A stretch of 64,000 nucleotides of DNA, taken from NCBI GenBank assembly GCA_910577685.1, contig CAJTOH010000009.1, forward strand, positions 37,496-101,495, written 5' to 3'. The notes beneath the pieces were generated by a model. The model ran no database searches, was not told the DNA's origin, and saw only the letters and a list, made by a program, of their open reading frames with translations. Of the stretch, positions 58,810 through 64,000 are shown in pieces. Source of the DNA: an uncultured Dorea sp. Lineage in GTDB: Bacteria > Bacillota > Clostridia > Lachnospirales > Lachnospiraceae. Position numbers and translations under genes: made by a program. How positions within the stretch are numbered: position 1 is the stretch's first letter; each line of letters starts with the position of its first letter.

Positions 58810-58878
58810 CTTTCTCTCTCCTTTTCTATTCTTGAATCTATTGTCAAATCCATCCTGCAAAAAACGCAGGAGGCAGGT

Positions 58879-59727
58879 TTAAACCGCAACCGGGATATTC
58901 CGGATCTGCTCATGAGTCTCATAGCCGATAAGCTTCACATCTTCCGGCGTAAAATCATAGAAATCCCGGATCTCCGGATTCAGCCAAAATTCCGGCGCCG
59001 GCAGCGGCTTTCTGCCGATTAGTTCCTCCACTAACGGGACATGCCTGTCATAGATATGCGCGTCCGCGATCACATGAACCAGTTCCCCCGGGGCCATTCC
59101 GCAGACCTGCGCCAGCATATGCAAAAGCACGGCATACTGGCACACGTTCCAGTTATTCGCCGTAAGCACGTCCTGGGAACGCTGGTTCAAAATCCCGTTC
59201 AACACCAAACGGTCACAGCCCTTTTTCTTCGTGACATTAAACGTCATGCCGTACGCACAAGGATACAGCCTCATATCATGCAAATCCTGATGTACATAGA
59301 GATTCGTCATAATCCGTCTGCTGTAAGGATTGTGCTTAAGATCATAGATAACCCTGTCGACCTGATCAAACATCCCCTCCCTATACTCATGCTTCACCCC
59401 CATCTGGTAGCCGTAGGCTTTACCGATGGAGCCGTCCCCGTCTGCCCAGCTATCCCAGATATGGCTGTTCAGCTCATTGATATTATTAGACTTCTTCTGC
59501 CAGATCCACAGCATCTCGTCCGTGCAGCTCTTAATCGCTGTCCGCCTCAGAGTCAGAGCCGGGAATTCTTCTGCCAGATTGTAACGGTTCACCACACCGA
59601 AACGCTTGATCGTGTAAGCAAGACTTCCGTCCTCCCATCTGGGACGCACCTTCTCGCCGCTGGTATCCGTTCCATTGTCCAATATATCCCTGCACATATT
59701 AATAAAAACTCTATCTGCATAACTCAT
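58879..59727 (-). CDS. thyA: Thymidylate synthase ThyA, divergent form
   Basis: The start is ATG 59727 with GGAGGT about ten bases upstream; a TTG six codons earlier is unlikely. The protein has about 282 residues. WDSWADGDGSIGKAYGYQMG holds the SIGKAYG dUMP motif. The catalytic Cys is in RLYPCAYGMTFNV, where most ThyA have PCHxxF. QRSQDVLTANNWNV stands for the usual QRSxDxxLGxPFN. HIYDRHVPLVEEL is the dUMP His-Tyr motif. It makes dTMP from dUMP using methylene-THF. The altered motifs suggest a separate ThyA branch. Confidence 0.9.
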   Translation of the reverse strand: MSYADRVFINMCRDILDNGTDTSGEKVRPRWEDGSLAYTIKRFGVVNRYNLAEEFPALTLRRTAIKSCTDEMLWIWQKKSNNINELNSHIWDSWADGDGSIGKAYGYQMGVKHEYREGMFDQVDRVIYDLKHNPYSRRIMTNLYVHQDLHDMRLYPCAYGMTFNVTKKKGCDRLVLNGILNQRSQDVLTANNWNVCQYAVLLHMLAQVCGMAPGELVHVIADAHIYDRHVPLVEELIGRKPLPAPEFWLNPEIRDFYDFTPEDVKLIGYETHEQIRNIPVAV

Positions 59728-59789
59728 ATATTGGTTTACCTCCAAAAAAATGATATGCGCCTCAGCATAACTGCGCGCCAGTGCAACTT

Positions 59790-59795
59790 ATTATA
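59790..59795 (-). promoter_or_regulatory. Extended -10 element of the thyA-folA promoter
   Basis: Minus strand: TGG then TATAAT. There is no convincing -35 at 17 bases (a T-run from the neighbouring terminator lies there), so an extended -10 promoter is inferred. Confidence 0.5.
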
Positions 59796-59810
59796 CCATG
59801 GTTTACCAAT

Positions 59811-59833
59811 AAAAAAAAGAGGGACTTGCCCTC
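59811..59833 (-). terminator. Terminator after the DUF3793 gene
   Basis: Stem GAGGG/CCCTC around CAAGT followed by eight T on the minus strand, about 15 bases after the stop codon and just before the thyA -10. Confidence 0.85.
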
Positions 59834-59847
59834 CGTTTCCATGTTAT

Positions 59848-60435
59848 TCACTCTGCAATTTCCCGAATGGTCCGGCCGGCCAGATATTCGTTCACAGCGC
59901 TCGCTCTTGCCTTATCATAGGCCAGAAAAAGCAGCTGCGCCCGTCCGGGATTACAGTACACCTTCCAGTACCCGCTCATCACTTCTCCTTTCCCGCCCCG
60001 CTCAATAAAGCCTCTTACATCTTCGACCGGATAGCCCAGAAACACGCCGATCTCATGGGGAAATCCTATGTTCCGGCCTGAATAACGGCGGACTCTATCC
60101 GAGAGTCTTCCGAGTACGATATCAAGGCTATGGCAGGCATACCCATATTGCCGCAGGAATTCTCTGATCTCGTCCTTTTCCAGACACGCGGTCAATGCCT
60201 TCCTCCGAAATAAAAATATCAGGCATTTCCCTTTATTCTCTGTCAAGATCCTATATTCCACGTCCGTACCCATAAGGACATGTTCCAGATCGCGGCAGCA
60301 TTCCCGCTCCATATTCATCATACAAGCCGCCTTAAAGCCCTTAAGAAACGGAGCGCACTGGAAAACAAGATATACTTGCAGGCGATTTTTTAAATTAACG
60401 TTTGCGAACAGAAATGATACGACTTCGGTGGGCAT
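59848..60435 (-). CDS. DUF3793 family protein
   Basis: This 195-residue protein has the features of DUF3793: APFLKGFKAACMMNM, NKGKCLIFLFRRKAL, ALxYGY-type FLRQYGYACHSLD, and FPHEIGVFLGYPVEDVRGFI followed by YWKVYCNPGRAQLLF. No membrane helix is seen. A C-terminal HTH-like tail is possible (SAVNEYLAGRTIREIAE). The family is widespread in Clostridia and often near iron or flavodoxin genes, but no function is established. It is a single-gene unit with a terminator. Confidence 0.85.
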   Translation of the reverse strand: MPTEVVSFLFANVNLKNRLQVYLVFQCAPFLKGFKAACMMNMERECCRDLEHVLMGTDVEYRILTENKGKCLIFLFRRKALTACLEKDEIREFLRQYGYACHSLDIVLGRLSDRVRRYSGRNIGFPHEIGVFLGYPVEDVRGFIERGGKGEVMSGYWKVYCNPGRAQLLFLAYDKARASAVNEYLAGRTIREIAE

Positions 60436-60528
60436 AATTTCTCCTTTTTTATAACGGCTTTATTCTAATAGGATTTTCTCATTTAGACTGTTTTATCCGT
60501 TCCCCGCAATTATTTATAGCCGAACCTC

Positions 60529-60960
60529 TTACGGCTCGGCTATATTATACAAAACCTTCTCCAGCATTTTCTCCAATGCCGCCTTTTCTTTCTTATTCAT
60601 TCCCACTGTAAACTTCTTATCAATCTTCTTGCGGTCCGCCTCCATCCGCCTCTGAATATCATAAGCCTTCTCCGTCAGGTAGATATTCTTACAGCGCTTA
60701 TCTCTGGCGCTCGGCACGGAAAGGATATACCCCTTCTCGTCTAACCGCTTCAAAAGCCCCGTCACAGTCGGATTACGTAAGCTTAACGCTTTCTCGATAT
60801 CCCTTTGGTTCACGGCTTCCTCACTGCTGCGGAACAGGTAATCCAGCACGGCGCACTGGGACGCAGTAATTCCGATCGTCTTAAGAAGCTGGTTAAAATC
60901 CTTCTCATAGATTGTGTTAATCTGCTTGAACATGAAGCCGATCGGCATCCGTTCCTTCAT
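60529..60960 (-). CDS. MarR family transcriptional regulator
   Basis: This 143-residue protein has LLKTIGITASQCAVLDYLF, the winged helix QRDIEKALSLRNPTVTGLLKRLDEKGYI (recognition helix NPTVTGLLKRLDE) and a wing DKRCKNIYLT. It is probably a dimeric repressor. It is the last gene of a likely operon SDR-MATE-MarR and may control that efflux gene. The ligand is unknown. Confidence 0.92.
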   Translation of the reverse strand: MKERMPIGFMFKQINTIYEKDFNQLLKTIGITASQCAVLDYLFRSSEEAVNQRDIEKALSLRNPTVTGLLKRLDEKGYILSVPSARDKRCKNIYLTEKAYDIQRRMEADRKKIDKKFTVGMNKKEKAALEKMLEKVLYNIAEP

Positions 60961-61036
60961 CCCTTTATCCTCCTGCCGTATATCCTTCCCAATTCCGCAG
61001 CATTTATCATTTGTAATCTTTTCCTGTCCGCGGTAA

Positions 61037-62449
61037 TCAGCTTGAAGAGCCTCCCTCTGCAGATACCGCTTCCAGCCGCCTCATCTTCCTAAGTTCCCTG
61101 ACCGCACATGCCAACGCCGCCAACGCCGCAGCCCCGTCTGCAATCGGCCCCGCATACATCACCCCGTCGATTCCCATAAACAACGGGAAAATCAGTATTA
61201 ACGGAAGCAGAAAAATCACCTGTCTGGTCAGCGACACCACTATACCAAGCTTCGCCTTCCCAATTGAAGTAAAAAAACCGGAAGACATGGGCTGGATTCC
61301 ATTTATAAAGGTCATCATCATAAAAATCCGGAAGTATCTCTCTGCAAAACGGAAATATTCTTCGCTTCCTGTCCCGAATATCCCCACCAACTGACGCGGA
61401 AAAAGCTGGAAACAGCAGAAAAATATAACTCCCACGGTCAGCGAAATCCGAAACGCCTTAAGATAAGTCTCTCTGACCCTGCCGTATCTTCCCGCCCCGT
61501 AGTTAAACCCCCAGATCGGCTGACATCCCTGGGAGATCCCGATACAGATTGCCATGAATACCATATTAACCTTGGAAATGACCCCGACGCAGGCCAGCGG
61601 GATATCTGTTCCATACACAGACGAAGCCCCGTAATATCTCAGCGTATTATTCATCGTGATCTGTACCGCGGCCATGGCGATCTGGTTGATACAGGCGGCC
61701 ATCCCAAGTGACGCAATCGCTTTCAGGAAAACACCCCTCGGCCTCAGCATCTCCAAAGACAGCTCCATCTTGCGGAATCTTAGGAAATACAGAATCACCA
61801 GAAATCCGGAGACTGCCTGTCCGATAACCGTCGCCCACGCCGCACCCTGAATTCCCAGATGAAACCCGAAGATAAACAACGGATCAAGGATCGTGTTCAA
61901 AATCGCCCCGGTCAGCATACACGCCATGGAATAAGTCGGGCTTCGGTCCGCACGGATCAAATGGTTCCCGCCTGTAGTCAAAATCAGAAAGGGAATCCCG
62001 AAAGCCGTGATTCCCGTATAATCCTGTGCAAAGGGAAGTACCTCCGGAGTAACCCCGAATATCTCAAGCAGCGGATCCAGAAATACCAACACGGCGCACG
62101 CAATCAAAGCTCCGCAGATTACCAGCATAGCCAATCCCGTGCCCACGATCCGGCTCGCCTTATCCCGATTCCCCGCGCCCGATTCCAGATTAAAATTCGA
62201 CGAGCTGCCAATTCCCAGCAAAAGCGCCGTCGCCGTACAGATTATGGAGATTGGAAACGCTATATTCGTCGCAGCGTTGCCAAGCATCCCGACGCCCTGC
62301 CCGATAAAAATCTGGTCTACTATATTGTACAGAGAACTCACCAGCATGCTGATGATTGCCGGGATGGCAAACCTTGCAATCAGCTTTCCCGTCTTCTCCG
62401 CCGCAAGCGGGTTCTCCGATACTGCGCTCTCATTCATTCTCTCGCTCAT
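61037..62449 (-). CDS. MATE family efflux transporter
   Basis: This 470-residue protein has 12 membrane helices. It has LIARFAIPAIISMLVSSLYNIVDQIFIGQ-type N-terminus (partly ISMLVSSLYNIVDQIFIG) and the DinF/NorM-like RADRSPTYSMACMLTGAILN. QGCQPIWGFNYGAG lies in the second half and is a conserved MATE loop. It exports drugs or cationic compounds using Na+ or H+. It starts 8 bases after the SDR stop codon. Confidence 0.93.
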   Translation of the reverse strand: MSERMNESAVSENPLAAEKTGKLIARFAIPAIISMLVSSLYNIVDQIFIGQGVGMLGNAATNIAFPISIICTATALLLGIGSSSNFNLESGAGNRDKASRIVGTGLAMLVICGALIACAVLVFLDPLLEIFGVTPEVLPFAQDYTGITAFGIPFLILTTGGNHLIRADRSPTYSMACMLTGAILNTILDPLFIFGFHLGIQGAAWATVIGQAVSGFLVILYFLRFRKMELSLEMLRPRGVFLKAIASLGMAACINQIAMAAVQITMNNTLRYYGASSVYGTDIPLACVGVISKVNMVFMAICIGISQGCQPIWGFNYGAGRYGRVRETYLKAFRISLTVGVIFFCCFQLFPRQLVGIFGTGSEEYFRFAERYFRIFMMMTFINGIQPMSSGFFTSIGKAKLGIVVSLTRQVIFLLPLILIFPLFMGIDGVMYAGPIADGAAALAALACAVRELRKMRRLEAVSAEGGSSS

Positions 62450-62457
62450 ATTCTGTC

Positions 62458-63258
62458 TTACGGTCTCTGCCCCATACCGCCTTCCAACGTAATGGTCTCA
62501 CCGCTCATATACTTGAAATCCGGTGAAGCAAGCTGAACGCAGACGCGTCCGATCTCCGTCTCCGCATCCCCATAATGTCCTGCCGGCGGCATCTTCACAT
62601 TCTGCTTAAATGCTTCCGGATACGCTTTCTCAAAATTCTCAAGCTGGGCCGTCCATGCAAGAGGGCAGATGATGTTCACGTTGACGCCGTCCTTCCCCCA
62701 CTCTGTCGCCGCTACGCGGGTCAGTCCGCGCACACCTTCCTTTGCCGCGGCGTAAGCGCACTGTCCGAAGTTGCCGAACAGGCCCGCGCCGGATGCAAAA
62801 TTAATAACCGTACCCTTCGTCTCTTTCAGATGCGGATGACATGCTTTCATATAGTAGAAGGTTGCATAAAGCCCTGAATATACCGCAAGGTCAAACTGCT
62901 CTGTGGTATGATCCTCCAACGTAACGCCGGACGCGGACGCCTGCGCATTGTTAATCAGCACATCAATCCTTCCGAAAGTGTCCATCGCCTGCTTTACAAC
63001 ATTGCCGACCACGATCTCGTTGTCTGCGCCTGCCGAAACATCCGCCTGTACCGCTAAAACCTTAATCCCATACAGCCTCTCAAGCTCTTCCTTGGCATCC
63101 TCAAGCTTCTTTACGTTCCGTCCCGTGATCACAAGATTAGCGCCTTCCTTCGCATATGCGGTGGCAATCCCATAACCGATCGAACCGCACCTGCCGTCGC
63201 TTAAGACCGAACGTCCTCCTCCTGTAATAATCGCCGTCTTTCCTGTTAAAAATCCCAT
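62458..63258 (-). CDS. SDR family NAD(P)-dependent oxidoreductase
   Basis: This 266-residue protein has AIITGGGRSVLSDGRCGSIG then YGIATAYAKEGANLVITGRN, a stretched Rossmann loop with about nine extra residues compared with TGxxxGIG. VLINNAQAS replaces the usual NNAG. The active site is YAAAK in QCAYAAAKEGVRGL, with the Ser in NFASGAG. NIICPLAW follows. It belongs to the 3-oxoacyl-reductase/hydroxysteroid-dehydrogenase type. The substrate is unknown. It starts the operon with the MATE and MarR genes. Confidence 0.9.
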   Translation of the reverse strand: MGFLTGKTAIITGGGRSVLSDGRCGSIGYGIATAYAKEGANLVITGRNVKKLEDAKEELERLYGIKVLAVQADVSAGADNEIVVGNVVKQAMDTFGRIDVLINNAQASASGVTLEDHTTEQFDLAVYSGLYATFYYMKACHPHLKETKGTVINFASGAGLFGNFGQCAYAAAKEGVRGLTRVAATEWGKDGVNVNIICPLAWTAQLENFEKAYPEAFKQNVKMPPAGHYGDAETEIGRVCVQLASPDFKYMSGETITLEGGMGQRP

Positions 63259-63341
63259 ATGGCCTACTCCTTCCTGATTCTTAAAATTTTACAGATTCGC
63301 TCTACGATTAGGATATCACGTTTTGGACGGGAAAACAACTG

Positions 63342-63378
63342 AAAAAAATCGGATAAGCGACATGACCACCTATCCGAT
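63342..63378 (-). terminator. Terminator after tRNA-Gly
   Basis: Stem ATCGGATA with TATCCGAT, then seven T on the minus strand, about 11 bases after the tRNA 3' end. Confidence 0.85.
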
Positions 63379-63388
63379 TCCTTCTAAG

Positions 63389-63461
63389 AGCGACAGACGG
63401 GGTTCGAACCCGCGACCCCGACCTTGGCAAGGTCGTACTCTACCAACTGAGCCACTGTCGC
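63389..63461 (-). tRNA. tRNA-Gly (anticodon GCC)
   Basis: The 73-base cloverleaf has acceptor GCGACAG paired with CTGTCGC and discriminator U. The anticodon stem-loop is CGACC-TTGCCAA-GGTCG with GCC. The T-arm has GGTTCGAACC. CCA is not encoded. Confidence 0.97.
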
Positions 63462-63494
63462 TTGTTTTATTTTGTGTCCCTCAGGACAATACAT

Positions 63495-63523
63495 ATATTA
63501 CTACATGAATTCGTATTTGTCAA
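63495..63523 (-). promoter_or_regulatory. tRNA-Gly promoter
   Basis: Minus strand: -35 TTGACA (63518-63523), 17-base spacer, -10 TAATAT (63495-63500), about 30 bases before the tRNA. Confidence 0.8.
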
Positions 63524-63553
63524 CAGGTTTTCCAAATTTTTTTTAATATTTTT

Positions 63554-64000
63554 GTAACAGTTCAGCCATGCGATTGACCTAACGGGTATTACACCGGCTA
63601 AAATATAGCCGGTGTGCCCATAAATAACATTTTTATATTTTCTATAATCCCCATTTTCCTTTTCTTAAGGGTTTCTATGACTGTCATAATAGAACAGTAC
63701 ATTTCATTGCCGCTTTCCTTGCGAAAACCTCCAGCCATTTTCTGGCGATTTTTTGCTTTCCGTAAATCTCGTTCCGAAATATTGTCATCAAAGGGCACGG
63801 AAAAATCATGCAAGAATAAAAGATGGTTATGACTGTATTTATCCATACGGTTAAGTAATGTCTTTTCCTCTTTTTTCGCATATTTATGTGTGGTCGTTTT
63901 ATTTTCTGCCTCTCCTTTTCGTATCAGGGAAAAATATTTTTCTTCATATTCCCTTAGGATTGCAGGCGGAAATGATGGGAACCCCTGCCCTAGTAATTCT
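63554..64000 (-). mobile_element. IS66-type insertion sequence, one end visible, cut by right edge
   Basis: The transposase reading frame runs off the right edge. Outside its stop codon is a 10-bp hairpin (63591-63600 with 63606-63615). A GTAACAGTTCAGCC run at 63554-63567 then looks like the terminal inverted repeat, since IS66 ends commonly begin GTAA. The end is about 30 bases upstream of the tRNA-Gly promoter. The other end and any accessory ORFs (tnpA, tnpB) are outside the window. Confidence 0.7.
63598..64000 (-). CDS. IS66 family transposase, C-terminal part (cut by window edge)
   Basis: The frame is open across 64000 to the TAG at 63598, 134 codons. It reads KYAKKEEKTLLNRMDKY, then NHLLFLHDFSVPFDDNISER, DLRKAKNRQKMAGGF and GNEMYCSIMTVIETLKK, ending MGTPAIF. 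This is the conserved end of IS66 TnpC (DDE type), including the DNISER region with the catalytic Glu. No frameshift is visible, so the transposase may be intact beyond the window. Confidence 0.9.
   Translation of the reverse strand, partial: ELLGQGFPSFPPAILREYEEKYFSLIRKGEAENKTTTHKYAKKEEKTLLNRMDKYSHNHLLFLHDFSVPFDDNISERDLRKAKNRQKMAGGFRKESGNEMYCSIMTVIETLKKRKMGIIENIKMLFMGTPAIF

Noticed and set aside
59041..60081. A 346-codon plus-strand open frame opposite thyA and the DUF3793 gene
   Set aside because: It spans two real genes and their terminator and promoter on the other strand, with no conserved motif.

Overview
The window looks like chromosome from a low-to-moderate GC, Gram-positive, spore-forming member of the Clostridia, most like Lachnospiraceae. 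The evidence is a CodY regulator, a CIRCE-controlled groESL operon, a sporulation sigma factor of the SigK type, secreted proteins with ChW (clostridial hydrophobic W) repeats, and Lachnospiraceae-style hypothetical families (DUF3793, DUF6106-like). No genus is claimed. Every convincing gene, about 55 of them, lies on the minus strand, so transcription runs from high to low coordinates throughout. The left part, up to about 27.6 kb, is visibly AT-richer than the right part.

Region 1 (1-12.4 kb) is a cell-surface glycopolymer locus. In transcription order it has a Wzx-type flippase, two GT2 glycosyltransferases, an NAD-dependent epimerase, then (behind its own promoter) an IspD/TarI-type cytidylyltransferase, a GT2, a LicD phosphotransferase, another GT2, a polyprenyl-phosphate GT2/DUF2304/DUF2142 trio and a GT8. 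The start of an ABC-2 polysaccharide or teichoic acid exporter permease is cut by the left edge. The IspD-like plus LicD pair suggests decoration with a CDP-activated polyol phosphate or similar group.

Region 2 (12.5-21.3 kb) holds four consecutive secreted proteins: an Ig-like/Cys-rich protein, a GH25 lysozyme, a glucosaminidase and a subtilisin. Each ends in ChW repeats arranged in three-repeat units (6+6+6+5 repeats), and each has a long acidic segment after the signal peptide. This is the most distinctive system in the window: a set of wall-active enzymes on one shared targeting module, beside genes for surface glycopolymers. Region 3 (21.3-29 kb) holds an acyltransferase, a non-autonomous IS200 relic, a GtrII/GtrB/LtaS-like glycosylation and lipoteichoic acid module, a decayed PD-(D/E)XK fragment, GtrA and a sugar nucleotidyltransferase.

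Region 4 (29-49 kb) is housekeeping: yqeG, aroK, an amidase, galM, guaB, groESL, codY, topA, dprA, yifB, a lipid and envelope cluster (flippase, deacetylase, UgtP-type glucosyltransferase), sigK, and the trhP/trmR tRNA wobble-modification pair. Region 5 (49-64 kb) holds a hybrid histidine kinase with an adjacent solute-binding lipoprotein, ilvE, a T-box-controlled ilvBN operon (specifier reads as valine GUA), a GT4, folA, thyA, a DUF3793 gene, MarR/MATE/SDR genes, a tRNA-Gly(GCC), and an IS66 transposase cut by the right edge.

Several promoters are close to sigma-A consensus, and a few carry striking palindromes (guaB, trmR, yifB, groES) with no recognised regulator apart from HrcA/CIRCE. Where start codons were ambiguous, they were chosen from visible Shine-Dalgarno sequences. 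All family names come from reading motifs by eye; no database search was done.
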